Notes: generated by a model not told the origin, from the letters alone. DNA of 64,000 nucleotides from Mactra quadrangularis (GCA_025267735.1 CM046294.1:42283570-42347569); one strand, 5' to 3'; counted from the stretch's first letter, positions 48,001 through 62,438 are shown. Numbers and translations are program-made.

Positions 48001-51000
48001 CTTAGAAAAACAACAATAAATTTGCCGAAAAACATAACTAACCACATGCACTATTTGTTTACCTTATATCGGCAAAAAAGCTTTAAACCGTTGTTAATAA
48101 CGCTAATAGTTATAATCATTGAAAATCGTTTTTAAGTATCCATAATATGTGCACTAGTTCAATTACATAAAGCCGCTACATATCCTAGCTTAACTAGCTT
48201 ATTCTGAAATCGTATTTTTAGCCGAGCCATATTATGTCAGCACTAATTTTAATAACTAAATATATATTTTGATACCCTAACGCATTTTTTATTCGAAGTA
48301 CTTAAGATATATAAGTGACACAAATGTTTCAGACATTTATAAAATAAAGACGGTAATTTTCACTGAAGTGTGGTCTAAGCTTCGTGTAATTGAAATAAAA
48401 AGGAATTCAATCCGGTTATTAGTTCTACAACAAGATCTTCTTTTGTCTCTATTGTTATGTTTATGTATGTCTGGAGCAATAAATTATCTTTGTAAAAAAG
48501 AGTATTTAGATTTACCATGTTCATTTTACAGCGATATAAGAGTCGAATATATTAAATATACCTATGTAAACTTAGCTACAATTAAAAAAGCACCAATCTG
48601 ATGTATAGCACCAATAAAGATGATATTCAAAATCTATCGGTATGTTTGTATCATGCATTATAACGTAGAACTTCAGAACTTTGTTTCTTATAGAACTGAT
48701 AGTCGGAATTGACCGTTATTATTATCTATTACTGATATCATTGCTGTATTGTTTGATTATAATGTACTTTCATATTATATATATTACTTTAATATTTAGC
48801 ATATGTACCATGTTATCTTTGTAAATGCACATTGTTGTGTATAGTCCCGGAGGCCTGTTTATACAAAATAAATTATAACTGTTTAAAAAATGTTTTCGTG
48901 TCAGATTATGTTTTAAGCGCATCAACCACTTTATTTACAAGATTATATGAAAATGTAATAATTGTACTTGTTACCATGACAGATGACTTTATAACGAACT
49001 AAAATATGTGGAGCAGTAAAACTTCATCTGTTGCAAATGTGAAGTTTACATAGAAAACATTACAGAAACAACCGCACCAATCACATACCTCCCATGCAAA
49101 CACTGTACAACAGTCCGTATTCGGTAGGTATTAACTGTTAGTTGTATGCATCAATACAATATGTTCTTGCTATCCATTTGGTAAGCAAATCAAATATTAA
49201 TTGTCACATAGGACAAGTTAGTTTACTGATGATGTTGTTATTTTAACTGAGCTTCTCCTGACTCGAAATTTTGTAAATAGGTTATGTAAACATTCAAGTG
49301 TCACTCATTGTGTTAAATATTGTTTTTAAGTTTCCATGTTGTTAGAGACTCCAACAATTTGTCAAAGATACTTTAGTTTTATTAGAAAAAAATGGTCTCA
49401 GCCATTTCTCAAGGGTATTGAGAACAAACTTGCTTCATCTGTTTAGAATAAATGAATTAGAATAGGAAGACAACTCGATTATAATATCCATTCAATATGT
49501 CTCGTTTAACTTGTCTTTATCAACATGTTCCGCTATCACTTTCGTCGATTTCTCCAGATTTAATGGAAAAGTTGATTGCGCTGAATATGCAATATTATTC
49601 GATACAGTCATGTATTTGTGCGGCATTTAGTAAAATTATACAATGTATATATTCCTGAAATTGCTTTATATAATTGGTATAAAATAATTATTATTTGTAA
49701 TAAATCTAAATTATCTTATAAAATTTAAAATGAATAATGAAACTATTTACCTACTATACAAAGTAAATCTGCAAAACCATCGACCTTTATGAAGATTAAG
49801 CAACATATCGACCATTCATCGAATGTCTTAGACAGAATAAATACAAAGTTTTACATAACTACTTTAACAAGAATATATAAACAAGGCTTAACACGAAAAC
49901 ACAACTTATAAAAGACAAGAACACAAACTGATCATACTCGTCAAGTTTGATTATCTACATGGGGTGAATGTAATCCTATTTGATATCCTATTAGAACAGT
50001 AAAGTGCTAGTGTTAATACTAACTTAAGTACATTAATACATCAACATTACATCTTGAAGTTTTAATAGCCAAATAGAATTGGTATTATGCCTTGAGCCCT
50101 CTACGTAAGTTTGTTAAAGTATACTAGACAAACATAAACATCCACTTTCTTGTCTTAGTAAATTAGAAAAAGTATTTATCTCGGGGAGATAGACACCCAT
50201 CAGTGTTGAAATATAATTATATGGTATATCAACTAACGTACATTAGCTAAAACCCCAAAGGCCTCATTGTTAGTGTTTTTGTCAGAGTTTACAGTTAGAC
50301 AAATACTGAATTTCAGGATAAGAAAAAACAACACAAATCGTCTATACATCCGTTTTTTGTAATGATTACTTAATAACAAAATTAGCTGAGAAAAATTCAC
50401 ATTACTTATTATGGATCTTACTAATGCATAAACTTGTTGTTGACATTATGTAAAAACAAAATAATAAGTAAATACGTGTTTTGCTATTAGCTAGATATGA
50501 ACACAAATTAATGTGCCATGTAGTTGAATAATGGATAGCCCTTAAGAATTTGCGAGCTTTAACCACATTTATGTAGGCACCAGGTTAGGATTGTTGAAAG
50601 AGATCAAAGTATGCCAAGGACTTATATAAAATATTTTGACGTATTAACCAAATAAAATACCATACATAACTCTATTACGGATCTAAGAAGAACTAAGATC
50701 ACCTACGGATTTAAAGAAATTGAATTACTTCTTCCTTCAATGTATGGCGTGTTATCTTGCTGTCAATATCAAGCACATGGATGTTGAATAACACTTCACA
50801 TTTTCCTCAATAGTATTGTATATTCAAAATATCAAAATCGCTGTGATATGCGTCTTACTTAGCTAACTGACTTCTAAAAACACTCTTAACATACCTACTC
50901 CTTCTACACAGGAAACGCGATTGCATGTGTCAAACTTTAATGGCAGGGTCTAACATTTTTTGATAGGGATATAACCCGGAAACCCTATATTCGAAATTCT

Positions 51001-52126
51001 CCTTTCTACCACTGCACCTTGGCCATGGATAGAACCAATGATTATAAGAATACAAAACTCAATAATGTTAAAAAGTTTCAACCTATTAATAAAGTGTAAA
51101 TTATTAAAATGATTGGGAATAGATTTTGTTAAAACGATGATTCTTCTGAAATTAATTGAGTGAGACAAACAGTTAAGAGTATCAGAGAATATACTGTTTC
51201 AATGTAAAGAAGGAAATCTATTTATGTATTGGATCTGTCCTATAGAGTTCATGAAACCTTACAATGGATTTCTATACAGTCATAAAATTTAATCAAACAT
51301 GTAGTGAAGTGTTTGTTTTTTACAGACACATCATCTATGCTTACCATGTACATTATGAATACATTGTAACTTGTTGAATTTGTTATGGGCTACTGTCCTG
51401 ATCCTAACTGAACTTGCTGCACTGTCTGAAAAGGCAGGTAAAAGAGGAAATGATAATATTTTACACTGTCGAATAGGAATCAAATGCAATTATTTGTAAT
51501 TCCAAAATGTTTTGCGAGCGTTATAAGTAGTTAGTTATGGTGTCATGCAGTGAACGCTCAGCACGACTTCCTTTCATTGTATTATAGAAGATGCAATTCA
51601 GAATGCAACATATATACATTTTACGTACCTGCATCACTATATGGCGTGAAATTATACCATTTTATGAGGAAGCTTCATTAAAATCAAATCAAACTCATCA
51701 AGTTATAGATGCATTTAACGATTTACCTGTATAATGTAAATAGTTTAATGATTATTAAATTACTACCTTGAGTGAACATAAGCAATTTATAGATCATTTC
51801 CTCTTAAAACACCGGTACGTAAACGTTTATGCATAAAATTCAAGGTTCATTGTAATGCACGTGTAAAGATGATAATGGTACATTCAGGTTTCTAATAAAA
51901 CTTTAGTGCAGCTGTTTTTTTTAAACATGAAGTTGTCTTACTGATACCTTCTAAAACCTTTTTGTACTCCTTCTACATTCTTTATTTGAACTTTTATACC
52001 ATTCATATTTATGTCCTATGCATTGCATTGAAACAAAGACAATGATATTATTGATAACGATGATTATAAGGATTTAATGTCAATTATAATGGAAACATCA
52101 TGAGAATGATAAACATAATATTTTTG

Positions 52127-52432
52127 ATTGTTTGTTGAGTTTAACGTCGTGGCAACACATTGTATAGGTCATATAACGGCGGTCAATCAATCTACTCACT
52201 CCTCCTGGAAAGGCTAATTTTTTTAATTGAGCTGTTAACATCTACTAAGCGCATACTTTCGTCAGTGACTGACAACTGCCCTACATAATTAAAAATCATT
52301 GGTTAAAGGGACAATGGACGTAGAAATAATTTCATGACTAAGCTCCACGAAAGTTTGCCCCTACCGGGAATCGAACCCACGACCCCTCGATCAGTAGACA
52401 TGCGTGTACCAACTGAGCTAGCCGGGCGGCTA
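52127..52432 (-). mobile_element. SINE family B, full length (paralogue of the copy at 40258)
   Basis: Same orientation and target as 40258-40574, with the right target copy TAAACATAATG intact and the left copy mutated to TAAACATAATA. The head GCCGCCCGGCTAGCTCAGTTGG is at the right end. A few body bases are deleted or changed, consistent with independent neutral decay since duplication. Confidence 0.94.
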
Positions 52433-54841
52433 TAAACATAATGATCAAAATAATGGCAATTCCTTTATCTTTCATATTCAATTTCATTTGAACTTAATGA
52501 TGTTGAATTCGCATACATGGATCCTTTTAACATTATATGTGCCTTGATATACAGTCGAATAAGAATGGAACCTCAATCGTCTTTTATATTGGGTATTCTT
52601 TAAAGAAGTAAAGTAGTTGATACGTGTAATTAAAACAACACATCATGACGATTTGTTAACGTCAAATACAAATACAGAGTTTAGTTTATCAGAATGTACA
52701 CTTAAAATAAACATAACTTATACATAGCTGTTGACCGACACCTAAAAGATACATTATCAAACATCAATGAGTTTTGTTAATTAACTTTTCCTGCGTGGAG
52801 TTCATATCTTCTAAAAAACATCAGACAACCAAAATGTAAAACGTGTTTGATATTGATATAAACAACTAGATGGAAATCCTCAAGCTTAAGTTATCTCAAC
52901 TAGACAGCGATGAGTGCCATTTATTGATATAAGGATATTCTTTTATAGAGAAGATAAGGATTATACAAAGACATGTTACCCTTGAATACCACCTTATTGA
53001 GATAAAAACATGTCAGTCAAAGAAATCAAATTGTGTTAACCAGACATAATAAAACATAGGAAATATTGACCTACATAGCGAATCAGAGATTGTATCAGAA
53101 AAAGACAACTGTTTAAAATGAGTTGTTTTCTTTAAATCACCACTTGGTATGGCTGCTTTAATACATTATCTTAACCCTCATGGGAATTAAAAGTATGTCG
53201 ACACATCTTACGACAAAAAGCTAAGCTTATTTTATTATCTGGTGAAAACAAATCCACAATCAATCTTAAATTTATGATGTTAACTGTATAAAAGTCTCAG
53301 ACGTCTTGCATATCTAGAGGGTTTTTATCAATACTTCTGCTTCTTTCTTACGATAACTTTTAGTAACATTTTTACGTGTAAATAATTAAATTAACACTAT
53401 TTGTGTTGCTACTGATCAATATAAAATCAGAATATATTTAAAACATCCAACGACAAACAATCTTAGCCGAATGTTTTTAACTGGCACCGAACATCAGACA
53501 TTAATGTTAAACTGCATAGTGTAAAATCCGGGAAGATTATATAAGTTGTAAACGCTTTGCATATAACGAACGTTTTTGACCTTATTTCAGCTTCTTACTA
53601 CATCATGCAAGTTTTCATTTAAGTGTTCACAATTGTTTGTAAAAAATACTACTTGTTTAAAAACCAGATATTATTAAACCTTTAATCGGATTGCTTGCAT
53701 AATTCAATGAACAATATGCTTTGCAGTTGTTTTGTGTGTGTTTTTTGCGTTTGCTCGAGTTTTGAAAAACGTCTTGTATCTGGCTATTTGAATTGAATCA
53801 CGTGTTTTATTATTACATTACAACATTCTCTTCTATCAATATTAAACAACCCCTAATCATTTAATGATATTTCCCAGACAATGGTTTGCGTCAAAATTTA
53901 GAGATGATTAGGTTAACTTAGTGCAGCATTCATGTATTACAAAGTATTTTTTTAAAGGAATTTAACGTCGAAATACAAAGGTTAACTATTAATTTAGAAG
54001 GCTGTTTATGTTAACAGAAAGTGAGTTATAAATTGCAACATATTGGTGAAGTTGTCATTGTCTATTAACGTATTCTTATAAAAATCAAAATCTACTTCAT
54101 GTATTAAACCAACAACAAAAACAATAGTGTAACAAAAATATATCGCGAATATCATTTTGGTATATTTCAACAGAACTAAGCATTTACTGCATATAAAAAT
54201 TATATTGTTAATAAACTACTTAAATCCTAAAAGATTTGGTATCAATATATAACAACCCAAACGCATTATTCTATTGCAACAAAAACCGTTTATCAATTCT
54301 TGCAATTGGCCTGTTCTTGCCTTTTGGAAATTAAAATTAAACAAATACAGAAAAGTTTGTGCTATAAAACAAATTTTGTTGTATAAACTTCTGCGAATTA
54401 TAATTTTGAGGAGTAAAATGTATAAATATAGTTGAATTATTCCGCTATTAAAACTGTCGGTTGTGGTGATTCTAATTGCGAAAATCTACAGTAAATAATA
54501 TATACCATACTAAGATTTCGTAATCAGAACAAATATGCACTGATCTAACTTTTTAACTGAGCCATTTTTAACTTCAATGACTCGACAATCACTATTTGTA
54601 TTGACTAAATTAATGTTGAAGGAATTTAATTTCTAATAAATGACTATGCGGGATTGCACTTCAATTTAGCAAATGGCCAGTGAATTTGATAACTGCCTAA
54701 ACAGCTAGTTTTAGACAATCAGAAACAATAACCCTATGTAATTAAGAAAAAAAAATAATGTATAAACGTGTACAAAATTACAAAGGTCTTAAAATGTGAG
54801 GCGAATAAAATGTATTCACGTTGTTGATATGGCGTGATACA

Positions 54842-54892
54842 GATAAAGTCCAATAATAGCAATAATAGCGATAATAGCGAAACAGTTATAAT
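54842..54892. repeat. Short (AATAATAGC)n-type repeat
   Basis: The segment reads AATAATAGC, AATAATAGCG, ATAATAGCGAAAC. Copy 1 has a single AATTAATAGCGG at the matching place (about 42948), so a few units were gained by slippage in copy 2. Confidence 0.7.
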
Positions 54893-56278
54893 ATAAGAAT
54901 CTCTTCCTTCTATAAATAATCAATTAGAACAAAAAAATTGTAAAAATGGCATGACTTTTAAATAAAAAGCATGGTTTTATAGTATAGGTAGGATAACATA
55001 CAAAAAATAATAAAATGAACAAAAGGTTTCATTAGTTTTGTCAAACCCAATATATACATGTACGTACGTGACATTGGGGAACATTTTGCAGCATGTATTT
55101 TATATGGTCCCTTGTGTGGTTTTGTCATTACCTAAAAACTTCCGCTTCCATCAATTAGAAACAACTTTTGATCACTTTGATAATATTTCCTAGACAAATT
55201 ATTGCATCTGTCGTGAGTATTTTCAGTTTATAAGGCGCAGCTAGACAGCTTAAACTATGTTTAATATATCTCGAGGAATTTAACGCCTTAATAAAACTAT
55301 CCCAGAAGGACGTGTATAAGACAATGTCCCAAAAGCCAAAAATTTTGCCGTTAATGTAAAGATAATGATACATGCCTTGCAATACAATGATACAAATATT
55401 TGTGATACATATATTAACGTAATTGGTCATTACATCGAATGCATCGGAGCATGTGGCTTTACTTGCTATAATAGTTCTTCATACTCGCCAGTGTCGACAG
55501 TTATGCAGTTAAATGTTGCGCGGTAAAGGACTTAAAAGGTTACTCATTGAAGATCAAGAAATGTTATTGAAAACTTGTAAGTGTGAAATTTAGTAAACCG
55601 GGCATTATAATTAGAACGCAAATAGTGTTACATCATAAGGCATGTCTCTTTGATCTAATTTCATCTTTACATATACACTTAAACGAAATATATCAGCCTT
55701 GTTGTGAATCGTGTAAATTAGTGTATAAAAGACATCTAATGAATGGCATGTCAGAAAATGAAAACATTGGTGTACATCTTGATATAAAAGTTTCAAATTA
55801 GGTTGTTTTAATTCATTTCCAGGAAATAGCTTACACCTAATCCCCAAGTTAAATGTATTGTTGATTAATGAGGGTGTACAACTTAACATTCATTGTTAAA
55901 AGCGGAAAAATATATATTGAAATTGCATATCTACATTAAGAGAATAATTTAACTAATCGAACCTATAAACGATACCTTAATTCAACTTCACGGCGCACCA
56001 ATATCTCACACTAATAAATAAATGATATTTTGAGCATTAAATTTCCTGTTTATATATAGGGGATTGCACTTTAATTAACAACTGTCACCATGTATGATTA
56101 TATGGTATTTAGTTAAATTTTCATTAAATGTCAACATATACTTGAACATTAAATGTTCCAGCACCAGGGATTTCTCTCCAGTGCAACGGAAAACACTGCG
56201 ACAAAAAGCATAGCGTACCTACGATGATATAAAACATAATACAAGGAATAAACATTGTTAGTCTCAAGCAAACTTTTT

Positions 56279-57400
56279 AACTAGCTAAGGGGGAAAAAAT
56301 CAAAACTGGACAATCTCTACTCGAGCCTTCCGAAAGCGTATCACTTGAATATTTGAATATCTTTACTGCATTGTATCAGCGTTGAAAGACTGATCGTCTT
56401 ATTAGATAAGGCTAAGTAAATACAGGGAAAATAAAATTGTCATTTGATAGGTTTGGAAAATGGACGAAGATAGCCAATATAAGCGGTGGAACACGGTGTT
56501 AAATTTTATTGTACTTTTGTACTGATAGTAGAAGTACAGTTCTTTGTTCTTAAATCGTGAATTTCTCTAAGATCGTTGTACCGTTTATTATGTACAACCA
56601 CATGTGCTTATGATTATAAGATGTTTAGATTTATTACAGAGCACGTGTTCAATTTAGATTGATAGAACACCCAGGTACTTCTTAAACATTAAATATTGCT
56701 ATTTTCTAACTATCATTGAATCATTTCATTTGATTAAAGTTACATTTCCTTGCCAAAATATTCATTTCAGTATTTTTCTCATTTATAGAACCATGTACAT
56801 TATTTTCTACCAGTGTAACATTTTATAAAGACACTATGAATTTTAGCTTTCACTCCTTTACTGTCAGCACGTGTTCTATCGATGCGCAAATGCTTTTAAA
56901 ATGTTTTACTAATGAAGTCAACGTCCTTATCTACTTTAATATGTATTTTGAAATAAGAATGTAAAGAAAAAAAGTAAACCATTATTTTATCAATGACATA
57001 ATGACAAAGTATCAAAAATTTAAATGTCAATTTGATAATTTTACTTAACTTATTTCTGTTGTATACTTTGACTACTGACATACACATATCACATTTCTCA
57101 ATCATGTTTATTTTATACACAGTCCCCTCCAAATTTCTCGTACAAATGCAAAGTTGTGAAAACCGATTATGCATACTGAAATATTTTTACTATAATTAAA
57201 GACTAAGGGTGCATAACAGTTCAACCCATAAGTTGATAACAGATTCTGTTGTTCGCCAAGCTTAATGTCCGTTTCTGTTTACTTGGTTAAATAAGCACCA
57301 GCTTTTCCCAAATCAGGATTTTGTTCTGAGCACATTTGAAGTCCACTGTACGTGCATTCTATGGTTAATTATGTAAATCTACAAGCTTACCATTTTCTCT
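56279..57400. other. AT-rich DNA right of array 2
   Basis: Array 2 homology ends abruptly. The minus-strand frame at 56896-57174 is unrecognised and AT-rich. Nothing else is supported. Confidence 0.6.
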
Positions 57401-57690
57401 AGTAGTTAATAACAAATGTCATTTATTGACATAGTGATAGTCTTTCATTGTCAAGATAAGGATTATGCAGAGACTTGTTACCCTTCAAGACATTCCTTAT
57501 AAAGATAATATGTCAGAATAAGAAATGAAATGTTTCTAATCAGATATGCCAGACATTATATCTAAGAGGGTTTGTCTAACATAGATAATATTAATGTTGT
57601 TTACAAATTAAGACATGCCAGAGCAGTATTTCTTTTTCTAGCAATGGTGGGTGATGGTTCAGTTATTTGCTTTAACACTTTATCTGAAAT
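57400..57690. repeat. Diverged fragment of the array 2 unit
   Basis: Matches copy 1 at about 41046-41300 and copy 2 at about 52910-53170 in the same orientation. Shared elements are TTATTGACAT, AAGATAAGGATTAT, TTGTTACCCTT, then a GTCAGAATAAGAAAT-like segment and CAGACAT. Divergence is clearly greater than between copies 1 and 2, so it is an older duplicate. Confidence 0.7.
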
Positions 57691-59800
57691 AGAATATTAA
57701 TACAAAGGTGATATGCCAGACCAGATATGCTTGAGTTTGAAACCCACAAGGATATTCATTTTTTAACTTGACATCAAACTCCGATTTAAACTTGTTTTCA
57801 AAGGACATCTTCTTTAAAGGGATTTTGATGAACATTTTATAGACTATATAGTTCTCTGAATGTATATACAGAATATATTTGTGGTACCATACATTGAGTC
57901 GCATACTTTTATAAGTTTTAGTAACATGTATCGATGGCCGTGCATATTGAAGCACAAACTAAAGTGCAAAGCTGATTTAAAATGAATCTAATTGATCTGT
58001 TTAACACTAACATATTTGAAAATGTCTTGTCAATCAGAAAACGTCAATTGGGATTAAATAAATTGTTTTGGTAATACGGGATTGCACTAAAATTTTACTG
58101 ATTGCCATTTTGTTTGGCCTCATTGCATCGACAATTAATTTTATAGTTTGTAGCAAAAAGATGTTAGATTAAGTTACCAGAAAATACAAAATGATGTTAG
58201 TGTTCCTAATTTAAAATATAATCAGCTTTTGAAATATACATACGTAAATTTCAAATTACCAAGTCGTTTTAATTATGAACATGATGCAAATGGCACAAAC
58301 CTGCATGTTTCACGTTTAATTGTAGATTGTACATACAGTCGTTGATGAAACACAAAGTCCGCTCTATCATTTTTCATACTACGCAAGTTTTGACGACAAT
58401 AATTGAGGTTTTAAGTTATTCAACAACGTAAGCCCTTGCAAAAAAGACAGTATATATTAGTTTTAGATATATTTGAATCTTACTAAAAAGAATGAATAAC
58501 ACACATGCAGCTCATAGAAGTTTATAAAAGCCTTCAATTAGGATCGTTTTTTTTCTCAATTATTATTTTCTTTACAATTTACACATGCTTTGTTTGATAT
58601 GTTTCAATTTCTCTATTTTAATTACGCTACAATGTAAAAATTGATGGCCTAAAAAGTTTAATGATTTATATAAATGAACGATTTATTCTGTCAAATTAAG
58701 AATTTGATACTTAATTTGAAATCGCATGATTTTGCAATAACAGTAACAAAGGAGTACATGTATTTATAGCAAAAATTCAGTGTGATTGACAATTGTTTTT
58801 AAATCCTTATGCATGATTAACTCGCTGGTATCATGCTTTTTTTTATAGTTCCTTACCATATAACAAACGCGCTAACGACAAGCACTTTAACGATGACAAA
58901 TTTAATTAATTTCATAATATATATCTATTAAAATATATCTAAAATGAAGTCATATTGTTGGCTATAACTAAGATGCATGCGTTGAGGAGATGAGTGTTGG
59001 AAGTAATGACCTACATATAGGGAAATAAATAGAAAACATCATCTTCCAAGACAATAATAAGTTTATTGTGACGCAAGTTTACGAGAAAAAAATGACAAAT
59101 TATTATGTATGTGATAATTGTAAATACTTTGGGGGAAGGTTTAGCCTATTGAACTCTTTTCACAAATTAAGTATGCAATTTATAAATTTTATGAAAGCTA
59201 CAACAATTCCAAAGTGATAATTATAATTAATATGTTTTATAATAGTTTTGTAAGAGACACTGACGCCACTTTGTCGACATAAATCATAATTTCATACTAA
59301 TGATATCATATTAGAACTGAAGCAGACAAGCTACTGCCGGTTGGAGGTATTAATAGAATTAATAATGTTACAAGCGAAGGAACACACATTAATAACCTAT
59401 TGTCATATTAACGATATTTGTTAGTCTGCTGTACATCCTCTTATAGTTTCAGTTTTGCACCAATCCGCAATTTGTACTTCAACTGCTAAACGATCACAAT
59501 TAAATGACTCGTGCGTCGATAATGATTTTGTAATACCATACTACGCCCATTATCATGTAGCTACTGACAATGCTTACCGCGAGGTGTATATTATTAATGA
59601 AAATAAATAATATAACAATATTAAAGTTTTGAATACTGTTGCTAAACTAACTATGATATTGAACTTTGATCAGTTGGCCCTCTTTTAAACTATTTATTTA
59701 CAAAATATTAACCAATGCGTTCAGAGGAATCTGTAAATAAATGAAGCTTATGCTGACTTTAATGGTATATTTTTTCCTTCACACAATCAGAATGTATATT
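57691..59800. other. AT-rich DNA with only weak traces of the array 2 unit
   Basis: A GGGATTGCACT-like block near 58078 resembles 42734 and 54650 but is short. The frame at 57680-57955 is not recognised. No gene, RNA gene or transposon is supported. Confidence 0.5.
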
Positions 59801-60075
59801 GTACTAAATTGACTTTCAAAAATTTGTTAAAACAGCTTATTGTTAAATGACTTTCAATTTTGCTTTTTCTAATCAGTACATTTGTCTTATGGATATGAAA
59901 TAACAAAACTATCTCAAATTTAATATTTGTTTATTGAGATACATTGCTTCGGAGGCTGATAGATAACTTTAACTGCAACTCAAAAATCAAATGTACCATT
60001 AAAATTCCATTTTCATTGCATGAATATTGAATGAAATAAACATTAACATAATAATTCTTCAAATTTGAACTGTAC
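59801..60075. repeat. Diverged fragment of the array 2 unit
   Basis: Matches copy 1 at about 33685-33970 in the same orientation, sharing TTTTTCTAATCAGTACATTTG, ATGGATATG, GGAGGCTG, AACTGCAACTCAA-like sequence, AATGTACCA and AATTCTTCAA. Copy 2 has lost this segment, so this relative shows it is ancestral to the family. Confidence 0.8.
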
Positions 60076-60806
60076 GGTGCAGAAACTTTTAAAGGGACAG
60101 TGTACATTAACCAACGTCAATAATGCTTACCAATATTTTGGAACAGTCTTGGAAACAGAGCACAATCTGGAAAAAATATGTTTTTAATTATCCTATGTTT
60201 TAATAAAATAAAAACATAATAGTATTACCCTATCAGTTATTAAATAATTCAAGAGTATTAAAGACGTATTCAAACTAAAATTAGATAATCAGTTTGGTTC
60301 ATGTTTTACCAATTGAAATATTTATATTAACACATGGTTCAAATATTCTTTTCTAGACATTTTTAAATAACTAAAATATTTTCGTGGAAATGTTTAGAAT
60401 ATTATACTTATATTTTAGTAGACTTTTCCTTTTGAATACACATTTAGCCACGATTTTCAAAGGCGTTTCTGTGCTTATCTGGGAATTCGCATTAAAGAAA
60501 GACATGACAGGTTTCTTTCCGATATATTAGTAGGGAGTTAAGGGTCTATATTTCCAGACTCAATGAATAACTCAAGTTACGTGGTTAAACAAATACAATA
60601 TTACCAAACGATATTATCTCTAGATATGAGTAGTATGTATTTCAAATTTAGTACATATATTAGCAAATATACATCCCTCAGATCATCCTCGGTTTTATCA
60701 CATCTTTTTAATACTAGTTGTTACTCAAATATACATGTATATATACCTGGGCGTACATGTGTTTGTCTTGGTAAACCTCTGATTCTGAAATTTGCTAAAA
60801 TTGATA
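60076..60806. other. AT-rich DNA, nothing recognised
   Basis: The 84-codon frame at 60563-60817 runs into the hAT-like element's target site and resembles no family I know. Confidence 0.5.
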
Positions 60807-60814
60807 TCATCAAT

Positions 60815-62430
60815 TAGAGGTGAAACGATTAATCGCGGTTCACAAAGAATCGCGATTTTTAACGCTCGATTCGGTTCGGTTCGATTCGATTCGGAAGAGG
60901 CAGTTTCGATTCGATTCTTTTTTTGTATACTGTCTTTTTCAGTAGTTTTGTGAGTTGAATGAAACGCCCATTTTCGGTTAAAATAAGCATTTTTTATAGT
61001 AAACTAAAATAGTGTACCCTTATTGACCGACGATTGTTAATCCAGATAAGAGTTGTAAAAAGTGAGACTGCCCGCTGCAATTATATATGTTAATAACGCG
61101 TACATGTCAATTAGACCTTATTGTCGGTCACACGCTGGGAGATTAACTCGCTGACAGAAAATCGATAATGGAGTCGTCGAGTTAGTTAACACGCTTGATA
61201 TCATTCATATATGACTAAGACTGGTACCTACAGAGAATATAGTGATAAAGGGGCCACCAAGATTTAACCAGTCGATTTAGTTTTACACGATCGGCAATAT
61301 TGGGGGATTTTTCTTAAGAAAAACAAATTAAACTTTTCACTTCGTCGTTTCCTGAAGCACCATTTGTTAAATCAAGATGAAAACATGAAAACAATAAGTT
61401 TTTTAATCACAAAAGATGTTTCATATGAAATTGCTATCTAGCGTGGGTCGCGAAAATGAATGACATAACGCCGAAATGGTTGAAGCGATTTCGTTCCCTA
61501 TGATACAAAATCAAATCAAGCATGATAAAGTAATTTAGAGATAAACTGCAAACTTAATTGTTTGTTTTGACGTTATTTACGTTTATTTTTGGGAAAATCC
61601 TCTTTGTTTTTCTTAACTATTGAAATCGGGCAAAACGTGGTTGGTTAGATTTTATTTACTATAAATTGGAAATGAATTCTATGAAATGTCCGAAGATAAT
61701 TGTATATTTTCACTAATACGTTCATTTAAGCCCAAAAATAATTTTATTTTGAAATAAACGTTAGTGTAAGAAAGTTATAAATATAGATCTAGAGTTGATA
61801 AAAATTAATTTAACGTTTATGATGTGATGAGAATTATTTTAAATCATGCCAGAGTCAAAAGAAAATATTTTGAAACAAACTAAATTAAGCTGGTCATAGT
61901 GATCTACATTTGCTGAATGCTTGCAATTTTTTATTGTCTAAGCGTAACCTTAACTAGTTATTAATTATGGCATTGGTGCACTGATGAATAATTTTATTTT
62001 GATAATGACTTGAGTCATATACTGTTTGTACGTACATGTAGGTAAGGAGAAATAAACAATTTGTCCATGGGCATTACTTTTCATTTAAAAGTTGGAAATA
62101 ATACGATTTGTCATTTATATATGCTAACATGCAGTAAAATATTTTTAACTATTCAAGCTCTAATACCTGTAAAATGGGTATTATTAAAGAATTAGAATTA
62201 GAATTTTTCGTCTTCCGGGAGGGAGGTCCCTCAGATAAAAATGCACTGTTCTTAAATATATTGTTCTATTGTCTTTGGGTTGTATCTCTTTCTTAATTCT
62301 TTTTATAATTTGTTTTTTGTTATATCCTATATAATGCCAGTAGAAAATCGAATTGAATCGAAAAATTGAATCGTTTGATGAAAAATCGAAATCGAATCGA
62401 ATCGAAAATTTTTGAATCGTTTCACCTCTA
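60815..62430. mobile_element. hAT-like DNA transposon, probably non-autonomous (1.6 kb)
   Basis: Terminal inverted repeats TAGAGGTGAAACGATT at the left and AATCGTTTCACCTCTA at the right are perfect over 16 bases. They are followed inward by subterminal arrays of CGATTCGATT (left, about 60865-60920) and its complement (right, about 62345-62405). The element is bounded by an exact 8-bp target-site duplication, TCATCAAT, at 60807-60814 and 62431-62438. An 8-bp target duplication is the hAT hallmark. No transposase homology is visible; the 88-codon minus-strand frame at 62184-62450 is mostly translated terminal repeat. It is therefore probably mobilised in trans, or is an internally decayed copy. 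Confidence 0.88.
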
Positions 62431-62438
62431 TCATCAAT

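Larger units (their letters stand above)
45052..56278. repeat. Array 2, copy 2 (~11.2 kb segmental duplication)
   Basis: Collinear with 30944-45012 except for the five copy-1-specific blocks. It retains the SINE at 52127-52432. Its longest open frame, 117 codons at 45098-45451, is frameshifted and stopped in copy 1 (31010-31330), so it is not supported as a gene. The minus-strand frame at 45225-45428 is open in both copies but changes about 10 of 67 residues, with no sign of purifying selection. Homology ends near 56275-56278 at TCTCAAGCAAACTTTTT. Confidence 0.92.

Noticed and set aside
48368..48601. 77-codon frame with a hydrophobic leucine-rich stretch resembling a membrane segment
   Set aside because: The copy 1 equivalent near 35830-36060 has an in-frame stop after the leucine-rich stretch, so it is not a conserved gene.
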